From NCBI GenBank assembly GCA_022496785.1, contig SNAP01000002.1:1-64000 (forward strand): a stretch of 64,000 nt of DNA, in the 5' to 3' direction. Below, in pieces: positions 16,878 through 26,560 of the stretch (position 1 is the first letter of the stretch; every line of letters begins with the position of its first letter). The notes beneath the pieces were generated by a model. That model was given only the letters and a program-made list of their open reading frames with translations. It ran no database searches and was not told the DNA's origin. This stretch comes from Marinilabiliaceae bacterium JC040 (GTDB lineage Bacteria > Bacteroidota > Bacteroidia > Bacteroidales > Marinifilaceae). The position numbers were made by a program, and so were the translations under genes.

Positions 16878-18221
16878 ATGAAATACAAAACATTAGTAGG
16901 ATTAACAATTATGATTATTGCTTATTCCTGTACTACAAAAGTAAATAACGAAATTGGTATAACTAAAATCAAAACACCAGATATCTCAAATTATACTTTA
17001 ACTAAATTCAACAGTTTATCTACAAATTTTGTTGAAACTAAGAGAATTAAAACTGAAAATTCAATACATATAGATACAAATACTCAAAAGAAATTTGTAC
17101 TAAATTATATAAATACTAAAAAACAGTTTTATCAATTTTTTTCATATGGTTCTACCAATATGGATATTATTATTTCAAATGATAGTATTAGTTTTTCTAA
17201 AAATGACAAGATAAACCCATTATTTCAAAAAATTAATAAACAAATAAATAAAATATCTTTTAAAGGTCTAAATCTCATTTCTATCAACAATAAATTAAAT
17301 TCTATAGCTACATCTTTAGTAAGCGAGCTTAAAAAACATAACCTTAATAATAAAGAATATAATCTATTAAAATCTATAATTGATGGGAAAATAGCAGAAC
17401 TTAGAATCTATCTAGCAGGTAAATATAATATTAGAACTTACAATGATAAATTATATGATTCAATAGATAATCTTGATATAAATAACTCTCAATTCTTAAG
17501 ATACTATAAAAACGTAAATATTGTTTTTGAATATATTCAAGTAAAATATTTTAGAAAATATAATAAAAAATTTACGATTTCAGCAAAGAATCTTAAATTT
17601 ATAAAAGATAACATTAAGAATATAGATGTAGCAAATGATTTCATTACAATAATTGCTTCTAATATAATTCCTGATATTTCAAACAAAGAAAAACAAGATT
17701 TATTAGAAAAAGTTAAATCATATGGGTTAGATAAACCTTCTTTTAACTATTTAAAAAACATAAAAGCTGAAGTTAGTTTAGGTAAAAAAATAGGTAGTGA
17801 TCCTAAATACCTTAATGATTTAGTTCCACTTAATAATAGGTTCTCTATAAAATCATTAAAAAATAAAACAGTTTATGTAGATAACTGGGCTACTTGGTGC
17901 GGCGCTTGTGTTAAAGGAATAAAAGAGTTCAAAAAGAAATATAATAAACTTAAACACAAAAAAGATATTGTCTTTTTATTTGTTTCCTTCGATAATAATA
18001 AAAAATCATGGAGAAATTTTATTAAGAATAATAATCTTAATAAACCAAATATTATTCATCTTTACAATTCAAAAAACATGAATACAAACTATGCCAAATA
18101 CTATGGGGTTAGAGGACTTCCTAAAGCATATATTATTGGAAAAGATTATAAAATAAAGAATTCTAATCCTCCAATATTTGAAGATAAAGATTTTTCTTCA
18201 TTTATATCAAGACAACAATAG
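16878..18221 (+). CDS. TlpA-like thioredoxin-fold lipoprotein
   Basis: The ATG at 16878 gives MKYKTLVGLTIMIIAYSC, a lipoprotein signal with Cys 18; a longer reading from a TTG at 16851 is unlikely. The first 300 residues are a Lys/Asn-rich, mostly helical domain without a recognised family. The last 145 residues form a thioredoxin domain with YVDNWATWCGACVKGIKEF, active site WCGAC, and the cis-Pro region GVRGLPKAYII. It should work as a periplasm-facing thiol-disulfide oxidoreductase, probably a reductase. It is a single gene between two terminators, unlike the related gene at 51993 which belongs to a SusCD operon. Confidence 0.82.
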   Translation: MKYKTLVGLTIMIIAYSCTTKVNNEIGITKIKTPDISNYTLTKFNSLSTNFVETKRIKTENSIHIDTNTQKKFVLNYINTKKQFYQFFSYGSTNMDIIISNDSISFSKNDKINPLFQKINKQINKISFKGLNLISINNKLNSIATSLVSELKKHNLNNKEYNLLKSIIDGKIAELRIYLAGKYNIRTYNDKLYDSIDNLDINNSQFLRYYKNVNIVFEYIQVKYFRKYNKKFTISAKNLKFIKDNIKNIDVANDFITIIASNIIPDISNKEKQDLLEKVKSYGLDKPSFNYLKNIKAEVSLGKKIGSDPKYLNDLVPLNNRFSIKSLKNKTVYVDNWATWCGACVKGIKEFKKKYNKLKHKKDIVFLFVSFDNNKKSWRNFIKNNNLNKPNIIHLYNSKNMNTNYAKYYGVRGLPKAYIIGKDYKIKNSNPPIFEDKDFSSFISRQQ

Positions 18222-18286
18222 TAGAATTTATATGCAAATCACAATACAGCTATTTAGACATAATAAACTATAGTTAATTAAACAAA

Positions 18287-18322
18287 ATAGATGTTGCTTA
18301 GATAAAGTTAAGCAACATCTAT
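18287..18322. terminator. Bidirectional terminator between convergent genes
   Basis: The arms atagatgttgctta (18287-18300) and the matching taagcaacatctat (to 18322) form a long perfect stem with a 7-base loop. A-rich sequence on the left and T-rich sequence on the right let it end transcripts from both sides. Confidence 0.8.
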
Positions 18323-18334
18323 TATTTGTTTGAA

Positions 18335-18880
18335 TTATATGAAACGACAAATTTCATTAATGTCTTTTCTTGTTGTTGGCTTTAAATGAATACCATCTTC
18401 AAAACCATAAACAATTAGTGCAGCAACAGTTTCGTCTTTAGGAATATTACATATCTCTGAGATTGCTTCATCATCAATTACACCAAATACACATGTTCCA
18501 ACTCCTTTTGCATAAGCAGATAAACAAAAAGTCTGACAAGCTATTCCAGCATCAAAAACTTCCCAAATATTATTTTTATTTGTAGCATATTCATCTTTAT
18601 CTAGTTTACCACTTTTCCCTTTTACAAAACTTAGTACTGCAACTCCTTTTGCATTTTCAAGAGTTTTTGTATTATATGCAAAACCTTTTACTCCATCAGT
18701 CGTTAATTTAGAAATAACATTTTCATCATCAACTAAAGTATATCGTGCTATCTGGAAATTACCCCATGATGGAGCCCATTTAGCTAGATCTATAATTTCC
18801 TTCATTAATTCACGAGGAACTTTTTCATTTTTATATTTTCTTACACTACGGCGATCTTTTATCATTTTTAACGCATCCAT
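18335..18880 (-). CDS. Nitroreductase-family flavoprotein
   Basis: The 181-residue protein belongs to the FMN-dependent nitroreductase family. The N-terminal FMN-binding signature is IKDRRSVRKYKNEKVP, followed by LAKWAPSWGNFQ, and later the dimer/flavin region FDAGIACQTFCLSAYAKGVGTC. Such enzymes reduce nitro compounds, quinones or flavins using NAD(P)H; the natural substrate here is unknown. It lies 20 bp after the royal-jelly-protein-like gene and is probably co-transcribed with it. The family is certain; the substrate is not. Confidence 0.9.
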   Translation of the reverse strand: MDALKMIKDRRSVRKYKNEKVPRELMKEIIDLAKWAPSWGNFQIARYTLVDDENVISKLTTDGVKGFAYNTKTLENAKGVAVLSFVKGKSGKLDKDEYATNKNNIWEVFDAGIACQTFCLSAYAKGVGTCVFGVIDDEAISEICNIPKDETVAALIVYGFEDGIHLKPTTRKDINEICRFI

Positions 18881-18900
18881 ATAAAATCTTTATTAAATTA

Positions 18901-19908
18901 TTACTTATTATTTATATTAATTTTTGTTCTTACAATTATATAAGGAGATTTACTATCATCTAATCCTTTATTTAAAGCAGGAAGTCTATTTAATTGATCA
19001 ACAGTACTATATAAATAACCATTTTTTATATATAAACCATCTGGCCAAGTTTGTCCTATAGGTAATGTTGCAATAGTTCTAAGACCTATTTTATTATTGG
19101 TCACGGAAAGTACATGATTTTCCACATTAGTTACATATACATTTCCAAAATTATCTGTAGCTATTCCATCGCAATATGATTTTATTGAATATTCTTTAAT
19201 ACCTTTACTTAAAGCTTCATCACTTATAAAATCTTTTGTAGCAACCCTATATAATTTTCTACCATGCAGAGCTCCAAAATATATCCATTTATTTTTTGGA
19301 TCAATTGCTATTGGATTAAGTGCAAATCCTCCTTTGAAATCTGGCATCATAGATTTATGTTTCTCCGCCATTCTAATAGCTTTATTATTGTTGATGTTTA
19401 AGACTATAAATGCAGGTGATGGATCGCTAACCAAATCTCCTTGAGTCATATCAGCAATAATTATACGATTATGTTTTTCATCGATAACAAAATCTTGTAA
19501 GAAACTAGCTGGTTTTAAAACATTTTTAGGTAGTTTAATAATCTTGACAAGTTTCTCGTCATTGATATTCCACACAACAAATTGCATTAATTTCATATCT
19601 AATATCCAAAGATTATCTCTACTATCTATTCTAATTCCAATACTTGCACTTATTATAGAGTTCTTCCCTTTTGAATATCTCTTATTCGGATATGGTTTTG
19701 AAGAACCATCTTTTCCTATTTCTAAAATCTTAATTTCTGAGCCAACTAATGGATTGATTGAAATAAACATTCTACCTGAATTACTAATAGCAATATTACC
19801 AGCACGAACAGTTTTTGATGAGAAAACAATCTCAGCTTCCTTTTGTCCTTCTGATTTAAATGTTATAAAAACTACTAAAATTAATGTAATTAATAATTTT
19901 ACCTTCAT
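18901..19908 (-). CDS. Secreted major-royal-jelly-protein/Yellow-like beta-propeller
   Basis: The 335-residue protein has a Sec signal peptide ([22 protein letters not shown]) and then repeated beta-propeller blades. Segments typical of the MRJP/Yellow family are visible: [91 protein letters not shown]. Bacterial members are periplasmic or secreted, and their function is mostly unknown, with ligand binding or lactonase-like activity suggested for the fold. It is first in a two-gene unit with the nitroreductase and divergent from an AraC regulator. Confidence 0.82.
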   Translation of the reverse strand: MKVKLLITLILVVFITFKSEGQKEAEIVFSSKTVRAGNIAISNSGRMFISINPLVGSEIKILEIGKDGSSKPYPNKRYSKGKNSIISASIGIRIDSRDNLWILDMKLMQFVVWNINDEKLVKIIKLPKNVLKPASFLQDFVIDEKHNRIIIADMTQGDLVSDPSPAFIVLNINNNKAIRMAEKHKSMMPDFKGGFALNPIAIDPKNKWIYFGALHGRKLYRVATKDFISDEALSKGIKEYSIKSYCDGIATDNFGNVYVTNVENHVLSVTNNKIGLRTIATLPIGQTWPDGLYIKNGYLYSTVDQLNRLPALNKGLDDSKSPYIIVRTKININNK

Positions 19909-20103
19909 AATAATATATTTATAAGAGTTATAATTTATAAGATTAATAATAATACAAAACTATCTATATTTCAACAAATAAACATTGTATATATAATGGA
20001 TTTAATTGTACACTTGTTGGTTTATATATTAATTTTCAAGAAAATAATAGATACTTTCGCGAATTTAATTATAAATTCACTCTTAAAAACTAATATATAT
20101 ACC

Positions 20104-20964
20104 ATGAATAAAGTATCAATAGAAAATATTTTTGAGATTCATATTGAAGAAATGGATTTTTGGGAAAAAAGACCATATACTAATAATTTTTTCGAAATAG
20201 CCTACATAGATAAAGGATCAGGATTTCAATGTATTAATCAACATGAATTTAAATACCATGAAGGGGATGTTTTTTTTCTACCTCCTCTAGATTGTCATTC
20301 TTTCAAGATATTAAATCCAACTAGATTTTATTTCATTCGTTTCACAGATCACTATTTTTTACAAAATAAAGAGACTACAAATTATAGTTCTTGGTTTGAC
20401 AAAATAACATACATATTAGCAAATTACAATAAAATGCCAGGAGATATTATATCATCTAACAAGGATAGACAATTTATTATAAATAATATCAAATTTATTT
20501 ATCAAGAATATATATCTAATGATCACTACTCAAATTCAATAATTTCTGGAACAATTGTATCTATTTTAAATATTCTAGCAAGAAGTGTAGAAAATAAATA
20601 TGTTTCTAATGCAAATAAAATTCATAATAGATTTGGAAATCTTTTACGCTATATTAACACTCATCTAGTGAGTAAAGAAAAATTACAAATAGATAACCTT
20701 TCAAATCTTTTTGGTATATCACAAAATTACTTTTCAGAATATTTTAAAAAACATGCAGGAATAAGCTTAGCTGAATATATTCTAAAATCGAAATTAAAAA
20801 TAGTTGAATCAAAGATTCTGCATACTGATCTAAGTTTAAAAGAAATTGCATGGCAACTTAATTTTACAGATAATAGTCATCTTGCTAAATCTTTTAAAAA
20901 ATATTATGGTATTACCACTAAAGAATTCAAAAATAAAGGTCAAGTATCTTGTGATAAAAATTAA
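20104..20964 (+). CDS. AraC-family transcriptional regulator
   Basis: From the ATG at 20104 the protein has 286 residues; the open frame upstream to 19996 encodes hydrophobic text foreign to the family. The N-terminal half is a cupin sensor domain ([34 protein letters not shown]). The C-terminal ~100 residues hold two HTH motifs ([22 protein letters not shown] and [27 protein letters not shown]). It is divergently placed about 195 bp from the MRJP-like/nitroreductase pair and probably controls it in response to a small ligand. Confidence 0.88.
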   Translation: MNKVSIENIFEIHIEEMDFWEKRPYTNNFFEIAYIDKGSGFQCINQHEFKYHEGDVFFLPPLDCHSFKILNPTRFYFIRFTDHYFLQNKETTNYSSWFDKITYILANYNKMPGDIISSNKDRQFIINNIKFIYQEYISNDHYSNSIISGTIVSILNILARSVENKYVSNANKIHNRFGNLLRYINTHLVSKEKLQIDNLSNLFGISQNYFSEYFKKHAGISLAEYILKSKLKIVESKILHTDLSLKEIAWQLNFTDNSHLAKSFKKYYGITTKEFKNKGQVSCDKN

Positions 20965-20981
20965 TACTTAGTTTTAAACAA

Positions 20982-21017
20982 AATAAGCTGTCTCTTAATT
21001 TTTAGAGACAGCTTATT
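20982..21017. terminator. Bidirectional terminator
   Basis: The perfect 14-bp arms aataagctgtctct (20982-20995) and agagacagcttatt (21004-21017) enclose an 8-base loop. It sits between the convergent AraC and ribH genes and can serve both. Confidence 0.85.
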
Positions 21018-21042
21018 ATATATTAAAGAATAAAACTTCTTA

Positions 21043-21501
21043 TTATAATTGTTTCATCAAATTAGCCATTTCAATAGCAGTAACACCAGAATCGAAACCT
21101 TTATTACCAGCTTTTGTTCCAGCTCTTTCAATAGCTTGTTCAATTGTATCAGTAGTTAAAACACCAAAGATAGTTGGAACTTCAGTATCTAAACCTACTT
21201 GAGCACAACCTTTAGAAACTTCACTACATACAAAATCGTAATGAGATGTAGAACCTTTAATAACAGCCCCTAAAAGGATAACAGCATCATATTTTCCTGA
21301 TTTAGCCATCTTTTTAGCTATTAATGGCATTTCAAAAGCACCAGGAACCCATGTTACAGTTGCTTCGCAATCTTCACCATGACGTTCGATAGCATCAAGA
21401 GCACCACCTAATAATTTAGATGTAATAAATTCATTAAAACGAGCAGCAACTATTCCTATCTTAAGGCCTTTACCTATAACTTTACCTTCAATTACTTGCA
21501 T
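21043..21501 (-). CDS. ribH: 6,7-dimethyl-8-ribityllumazine synthase
   Basis: The 152-residue enzyme condenses 5-amino-6-ribitylamino-uracil with 3,4-dihydroxy-2-butanone 4-phosphate in the penultimate step of riboflavin synthesis. Typical segments are [55 protein letters not shown] (with the catalytic His) and [17 protein letters not shown]. It is the last gene of the rib operon, 12 bp after ribBA. Confidence 0.97.
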   Translation of the reverse strand: MQVIEGKVIGKGLKIGIVAARFNEFITSKLLGGALDAIERHGEDCEATVTWVPGAFEMPLIAKKMAKSGKYDAVILLGAVIKGSTSHYDFVCSEVSKGCAQVGLDTEVPTIFGVLTTDTIEQAIERAGTKAGNKGFDSGVTAIEMANLMKQL

Positions 21502-21513
21502 AATATTAAATTT

Positions 21514-22761
21514 TTATTTTTGATTTTCTTGTTCATCAACCATTTTTTCTACTTCTTCTTTTTCTCTCACATGTAGGATATGTCCCATTTTCTTGAATTT
21601 TGTGTACATATAGAATTCATTCTTTTCGTTACACGTCATTTCAATTTGTTCTCTACCTACAACTTTTATACCATAACCACTTAATCCTTTTACTTTCATT
21701 GGATTATTAGTCATTAAACGTAGATTTTTAATTCCTAAAGAAGCAAGAATCTCTGCACCTACTCCATAATCTCTTAAGTCGGCTTTGAAACCTAAAGCTA
21801 TATTTGCTTCTACAGTATCCATTCCACCATCTTGAAGATTATATGCTTTCAATTTATTAATAAGTCCTATTCCTCTACCTTCTTGACGCATATATAGAAC
21901 AACTCCTCTACCTTCTTTTTCAATTCTTCTTAAAGCTTCAGCTAATTGATCACCACAATCACATCTTAACGATCCAAAAGCATCACCTGTTAAACATTCA
22001 GAATGTACTCTACAAAGAACTGGTTCATCTGTATTTACATCTCCTTTAACAATAGCAACATGATGTTCCTGTGTTATCTTATTTATAAATCCATGAATTC
22101 TAAACGTTCCGTATTTTGTAGGCATTTCTGCTTCTGTAACTTTCTCTACCATCTTTTCTGTATGACGACGGTATTCTATTAAGTCAGCAATAGTTATAAT
22201 TTTAAGATCATGCTTTTTAACATACTCCATTAGTTGAGGAACTCTAGCCATTGTTCCATCCTCATTCATAATTTCACATATTGCTGCAGCAGGATATAAT
22301 CCAGCCATACGAGCTAAATCGACACTAGCTTCTGTATGTCCTGCACGAACTAATACACCATTTGGTCTTGCTAATAAAGGGAAAATATGTCCTGGACGAG
22401 TGAAATCAGCTGGCTTAGCATCTTTGTCTAATACTTTCTTAATTGTTGCAGCTCTTTCAAAAGCAGATATACCTGTAGTACATTCTGCAGCATCAATAGA
22501 TACAGTAAATGCAGTCTCTTTTCTATCAGTATTATTACGAACCATCATTTCTATTTCTAGTTCGTCTAATCGTTGTTTAATAATTGGCATACATATTAAA
22601 CCTCCTGCATGATGAGCCATAAAATTTATTGCTTCAGGTGTGATTTTATCTGCGGCAATAACTAAATCCCCCTCATTCTCTCTGTCTTCGTCATCGACAA
22701 TAACAATCATTTTACCAGCTTTGATATCTTCAATAGCTTCTTCAATTGTATTAAATTTCAT
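21514..22761 (-). CDS. ribBA: Bifunctional DHBP synthase / GTP cyclohydrolase II
   Basis: The protein has 415 residues from the ATG at 22761 (MKFNTIEEAIEDIKAGK); the frame extends to a TTG at 22818 but those residues are not family-like. The N-terminal ~205 residues form RibB, with VDDEDRENEGDLV and RPGHIFPL plus RAGHTEASVDLARM. The C-terminal half is RibA, with the zinc site CLTGDAFGSLRCDCGDQL and RQEGRGIGL. It supplies both branches of riboflavin synthesis: the four-carbon unit from ribulose 5-phosphate and the pyrimidine from GTP. Confidence 0.96.
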   Translation of the reverse strand: MKFNTIEEAIEDIKAGKMIVIVDDEDRENEGDLVIAADKITPEAINFMAHHAGGLICMPIIKQRLDELEIEMMVRNNTDRKETAFTVSIDAAECTTGISAFERAATIKKVLDKDAKPADFTRPGHIFPLLARPNGVLVRAGHTEASVDLARMAGLYPAAAICEIMNEDGTMARVPQLMEYVKKHDLKIITIADLIEYRRHTEKMVEKVTEAEMPTKYGTFRIHGFINKITQEHHVAIVKGDVNTDEPVLCRVHSECLTGDAFGSLRCDCGDQLAEALRRIEKEGRGVVLYMRQEGRGIGLINKLKAYNLQDGGMDTVEANIALGFKADLRDYGVGAEILASLGIKNLRLMTNNPMKVKGLSGYGIKVVGREQIEMTCNEKNEFYMYTKFKKMGHILHVREKEEVEKMVDEQENQK

Positions 22762-22818
22762 TTTATAATATCTATTAATAATTATTGTATATTTTACATC
22801 TATAATTGTGATAAACAA

Positions 22819-23478
22819 TTATAGAAATCCATTTTCTCTTAACATATCCATAGAAAGATCTGATTTCTTTGAATTAGAATCTTCTTCTTCCGTATGATTT
22901 ATAAATTTCTCTATATATTTAGCTGTTATATCGTTCTCTAAATTGACTTTTGTACCTATTTTTTTGCTACATAAAGTTGTTTCATCTTGTGTATGAGGTA
23001 TTATAGATACCTTGAATTTCTTATCATCAACATATGCAACTGTTAAACTAACACCGTCTATTCCTATTGATCCCTTATTAATTATATATTTCAAAAGAGA
23101 TTTAGAACATTCTATACTTATCCAGATGGCATTATCGTCTGTTTCTTTATTTACAATATTTCCCAGTCCATCAATATGACCACTAACCATATGACCTCCT
23201 AATCTATCTCCTAGTCTTAAGGCTCTTTCTAAATTAACTTTAGAACCTACACTTAAAAATCCTAAGTTAGATTTGTCCATTGTCTCTGGCATAACATCTG
23301 CAGAGAAGATACCTCCACCAAAACTTGTTACAGTTAAACATACTCCATTTACAGCAATACTATCTCCTATTTTTACGTCTGACAATACTATTGCAGCATT
23401 AATCTGAAGCGTGGATGAACGTTTACCCTTCTGAATAGATTTTATTGTTCCTATTTCTTCTACTATACCTGTAAACAT
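22819..23478 (-). CDS. ribE: Riboflavin synthase alpha chain
   Basis: The 219-residue enzyme has the two homologous barrels of the family: MFTGIVEEIGTI with VNGVCLTVTSFGGGIFSADVMPET in the first, and GHMVSGHIDGLG with GIDGVSLTVAYVDDKKFKVSIIPHT in the second. It dismutates two lumazine molecules to riboflavin. The C-terminus carries a charged extension of about 20 residues (EEEDSNSKKSDLSM). It begins 2 bp after ribD ends. Confidence 0.95.
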   Translation of the reverse strand: MFTGIVEEIGTIKSIQKGKRSSTLQINAAIVLSDVKIGDSIAVNGVCLTVTSFGGGIFSADVMPETMDKSNLGFLSVGSKVNLERALRLGDRLGGHMVSGHIDGLGNIVNKETDDNAIWISIECSKSLLKYIINKGSIGIDGVSLTVAYVDDKKFKVSIIPHTQDETTLCSKKIGTKVNLENDITAKYIEKFINHTEEEDSNSKKSDLSMDMLRENGFL

Positions 23479-23480
23479 GT

Positions 23481-24617
23481 TTATTTAATTATTAGACCAC
23501 GAATTAATATATCGTTTCCTATTGTTTCTACTTTAATTTCAGATAGATTTATTGCATCTTTCATCAAGTTTATACCTTTACCTGCAACTGATGTCATAGA
23601 TCCATTACCTCCAATGATTTTAGGTGCGACGAAAGACATCACTTCATCAACTACTCCCTCTTCGAGAGCAGAAAAGTTTAATGTTCCCCCTCCTTCTAAT
23701 AAAACGCCATCTATTCCTAAATATCCTAATCTTTGCATTAAATCGCCAAGAGAAACTTTACCATCAGAGTGTTTAGTAAGTATTACTTCTACCCCTTTTT
23801 GCTTTAATAGTTCAATATTTTCTTGATTGGCTTTATTTGTTGTTGCTATTATTGTTCTTGCTTCACTAGTATCTAATATTTTAGAATCTAATGGTATTCT
23901 ACAAGTAGAATCAACAACAATTCTAATTGGATTTCGTCTTCCCTCACAATCTATTCTGCAAGTTAATTCTGGATTATCATATATAACGGTATCAACACCA
24001 ACCATTATAGCTTGAAGTTCATTTCTCAATTCATGTACATACTTTCTAGCGGGTTCATCTGTTACCCATCTTGAATCTCCTGAGTATGTAGAAATTTTAC
24101 CATCTAATGTAGATGCTGTTTTCATTATCACCCAAGGAGTTTTATGCTGAACATAGTTTAAAAATATTCTATTTTGATATTTTAATTCATCTTCTAATAC
24201 CCCACAAACAACTTCTATTCCAGCATCTTTTAACATTGCTATTCCTCTTCCTCCTACTATAGGATTAGGATCCATTTGTCCAATAACAACTCTTGAGATT
24301 TTTCTTTCTATAATTGCAACAGCACATGGTGGAGTTTTACCATAGTGAGAACACGGCTCTAATGTAACATACATTGTCGCCCCTTTTACATCAATATTGT
24401 TTTCATCAGCATCTTTAAAAGCATTTACCTCTGCATGACTTTCGCCATAGTGTTTATGCCATCCCTGAGCTACAATTTGATCGTTCTTAACTATTATTGC
24501 TCCCACTAAAGGATTAGGATTTACTCCTCCTTTTCCTCTAGCAGCAAGATTCATTGCTTGACGCATAAATTCTACATCTTTTACTGTGTAATCCATTGTT
24601 TTATCTTGCTTTTTCAT
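23481..24617 (-). CDS. ribD: Bifunctional riboflavin deaminase/reductase RibD
   Basis: The 378-residue enzyme performs the second and third steps of the pyrimidine branch. The deaminase domain has the zinc motifs HAEVNAF and EPCSHYGKTPPC; the reductase domain starts around residue 150 with VIMKTASTLDGKIST and contains LLEGGGTLNFSAL. A second in-frame ATG at 24596 (MDYTVKDVEFM) is an equally good start and matches family length slightly better. It is the first gene behind the FMN riboswitch. Confidence 0.95.
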   Translation of the reverse strand: MKKQDKTMDYTVKDVEFMRQAMNLAARGKGGVNPNPLVGAIIVKNDQIVAQGWHKHYGESHAEVNAFKDADENNIDVKGATMYVTLEPCSHYGKTPPCAVAIIERKISRVVIGQMDPNPIVGGRGIAMLKDAGIEVVCGVLEDELKYQNRIFLNYVQHKTPWVIMKTASTLDGKISTYSGDSRWVTDEPARKYVHELRNELQAIMVGVDTVIYDNPELTCRIDCEGRRNPIRIVVDSTCRIPLDSKILDTSEARTIIATTNKANQENIELLKQKGVEVILTKHSDGKVSLGDLMQRLGYLGIDGVLLEGGGTLNFSALEEGVVDEVMSFVAPKIIGGNGSMTSVAGKGINLMKDAINLSEIKVETIGNDILIRGLIIK

Positions 24618-24624
24618 GTTTATT

Positions 24625-24670
24625 AAAAAAATAAAACAGCCCTGAATAGCATAAACTATTCAGGGCTGTT
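24625..24670 (-). terminator. Riboswitch-controlled terminator upstream of ribD
   Basis: Read on the minus strand, a perfect 15-bp stem (arms at 24656-24670 and 24635-24649) with a 6-base loop is followed by a U-rich tract (complement of the A run at 24625-24634). It lies between the FMN aptamer and ribD. Its first arm contains GCCCTGAA, complementary to UUCAGGGC in the aptamer (24823-24829 region), which gives an antiterminator alternative. Confidence 0.88.
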
Positions 24671-24715
24671 AGTTCTATAACATGTTTAATATTATTAATA
24701 TCAAATTGTTCATAT

Positions 24716-24833
24716 CAACTTCTATCATCCAGACTTTAACTGTCGGTAATGGAATTGCACCATATCAGTCTTCAATTAAGAAGAGTCGCGGACTTTTACC
24801 GCCGGTAGGGAATTACACCCTGCCCTGAAGTTG
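24716..24833 (-). ncRNA. FMN riboswitch (RFN element)
   Basis: On the minus strand the sequence shows the conserved RFN blocks in order: CUUCAGGGCAGGGUG, AAUUCCCUACCGGCGGUA, AGUCCGCGAC, then AUGGUGCAAUUCCAUUACCGACAGUUAAAGUCUGGAUG and the closing GAAGUU. It binds FMN and is followed by a terminator, so high FMN should stop transcription of ribD-ribE-ribBA-ribH. The terminator's first arm can pair with the 5' strand of the aptamer. Confidence 0.96.
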
Positions 24834-24850
24834 TTCTTATCTTATACTCG

Positions 24851-24880
24851 CAAATGTAGAAATTTTTTCTTAAAGACAAA
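24851..24880 (-). promoter_or_regulatory. Rib operon promoter, Bacteroidota type
   Basis: On the minus strand TTTG (24877-24880) and TACATTTG (24851-24858) are separated by 18 bp, matching the Bacteroidota -33 TTTG and -7 TAnnTTTG elements. Transcription would start a few bases before the FMN aptamer. Confidence 0.65.
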
Positions 24881-24931
24881 CTTTTTTTAATCTTTTTCTA
24901 TTTTTCCACAAGTAGTATAGATCTTTATTTT

Positions 24932-25942
24932 CTATTTAGGTCCAAATAAATCTTTAATTCCACCTAAAGAACCTAATACATTTGAAGCTTCATATGGAAG
25001 GTAAACAGTCTTATTATCTTTACCAGATACCATTTCTTTCAATGTATCAATATACTTATTAGCAATTAAATAGTTAATAGGATCGCCTTCTTCTTTCACT
25101 GCTTCATTGATTAATCTAATAGCTTCAGCCTCTGCTTCTGCCTTAGTAATTCTAGCCTTAGCCTCACCTTGAGCTCTTGCTATATCTGCATCTCTTTCAC
25201 CTTCTGCTGTTCTAATCTTACTTTCTTTAAGACCTTCTGCTTCAAGAATTTGTGATGCTTTATAACCTTCTGCTTCAAGTACTTTTGCTTTTTTCTGACC
25301 TTCTGCCTCAAGTACAGATGCACGTCTATCACGCTCAGCACGCATTTGTTTCTCCATTGCAGCTTTAATATCTTCTGGAGGATTAATATCTTGTAATTCA
25401 ACACGATTTACTTTAACACCCCACTTATTTGTAGCATCATCAAGAATAGTTCTCAATTTTGTGTTTATAGTATCACGAGAACTTAATGATTCATCTAATT
25501 CAAGTTCACCAATAACATTTCTTAATGTTGTTTGTGTTAATTTTTCAATTGCATCAGGTAGATTTTCAATCTCATACATCGACTTAATTGGATCCATAAT
25601 TTGGAAATACAATAATGCATTGATTTGTACATTAACATTATCCTTTGTAATTACATTTTGTTTTGGGAAATCATAAACTGTTTCTCTTAAGTCTATTCTT
25701 GATTTCTCTTTAAAGTTAATGTATTTTACTCCATCATATCCTTCTTGAATATAACGCCACATAATATTTCTTGGTCTATCGATGATTGGCCATATAATAT
25801 TGATACCAGAGTTTAACGTTTTATGATACTTTCCTAAACGCTCAACTATTATTACTTCAGATTGTCTTACAATCTTTACACCACTCATTACTATTGCAAT
25901 GAATAAAATGGCAACTATTCCTAATACGATAATTCCACCCAT
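24932..25942 (-). CDS. SPFH/band-7 membrane protein (slipin, QmcA-like)
   Basis: The 336-residue protein has one N-terminal membrane helix (residues 1-22), an SPFH domain (QSEVIIVERLGKYHKTLNSG, then VNVQINALLYFQIMDPIKSMYEIENL and RNVIGELELDESLSSRD) and an Ala/Glu-rich coiled-coil with repeated VLEAEGQKKAKVLEAEG-like units from about residue 205. Such proteins form membrane-bound oligomeric cages or microdomains. It follows an NfeD-like gene by 2 bp; slipin/NfeD pairing is a standard arrangement. The exact partner is unknown. Confidence 0.9.
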   Translation of the reverse strand: MGGIIVLGIVAILFIAIVMSGVKIVRQSEVIIVERLGKYHKTLNSGINIIWPIIDRPRNIMWRYIQEGYDGVKYINFKEKSRIDLRETVYDFPKQNVITKDNVNVQINALLYFQIMDPIKSMYEIENLPDAIEKLTQTTLRNVIGELELDESLSSRDTINTKLRTILDDATNKWGVKVNRVELQDINPPEDIKAAMEKQMRAERDRRASVLEAEGQKKAKVLEAEGYKASQILEAEGLKESKIRTAEGERDADIARAQGEAKARITKAEAEAEAIRLINEAVKEEGDPINYLIANKYIDTLKEMVSGKDNKTVYLPYEASNVLGSLGGIKDLFGPK

Positions 25943-25944
25943 GA

Positions 25945-26376
25945 TTATTTTTTATTTACGATTAATATAATACTTTCTGTCCTTTCTATTACAACATCTT
26001 CTCCAACCTCTATTACGGTTTCATCAGATGCCTTAGCTTGCCATTCAACGCCATCTAGTTTAACACTTCCTATAGATGTGTTTCCTTCTATGCGTTTAGT
26101 AACTTTAGCTGTTCTACCTGTAAAGGCATCACTATTTGTTTTCATTTCGTTCTTTCTATATAGGTACTTTTTTACAAAAGGACGTAATAGTAAGAAACTT
26201 ATCAATAGGGTTATTGAAAAGATAATTAGTAATGGAATTGGACCTAGACCAAATAATGCACATAAGCCTGTAAAACATAATGATATACCTATAGCTCCAA
26301 GTATAAAACCTGGTACTGCTATTTCAGCCACTAGTAATACAACTCCTGCGATTAATAATATTTCCCAATATTCCAT
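25945..26376 (-). CDS. NfeD-family membrane protein
   Basis: The ATG at 26376 gives a 143-residue protein, MEYWEILLIAGVVLLVAEI; the longer frame to 26442 adds 22 residues. Two or three membrane helices occupy residues 1-75, with the family's PGFILGAIGISLCFTGL. A small C-terminal OB-fold follows (GRTAKVTKRIEGNTSIGSV, GVEWQAKASDETVIEVGEDV). It partners the downstream slipin in a two-gene unit and probably helps organise membrane domains. Confidence 0.88.
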   Translation of the reverse strand: MEYWEILLIAGVVLLVAEIAVPGFILGAIGISLCFTGLCALFGLGPIPLLIIFSITLLISFLLLRPFVKKYLYRKNEMKTNSDAFTGRTAKVTKRIEGNTSIGSVKLDGVEWQAKASDETVIEVGEDVVIERTESIILIVNKK

Positions 26377-26526
26377 AATACATTTTATTAAGTTTGTTAT
26401 ACAATGATAATATTTTAAAAGGAAAAGACAAAGGAATATCAATATTTTATTAATACTAAATAGAGATTTTTTTCAGCTTTTAAATATGATGATTGCCTTT
26501 TGATTTAATATTTATGTTTTTCTAAC

Positions 26527-26534
26527 TATATTTG
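26527..26534 (+). promoter_or_regulatory. Likely -7 element for uvrA
   Basis: TATATTTG matches TAnnTTTG and lies 26 bp before the uvrA start. A TTTG at 26499-26502 is the nearest -33 candidate, but the spacing of 24 bp is longer than usual. Confidence 0.4.
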
Positions 26535-26560
26535 TAAATTAATTTCAAACAAATAAATGT

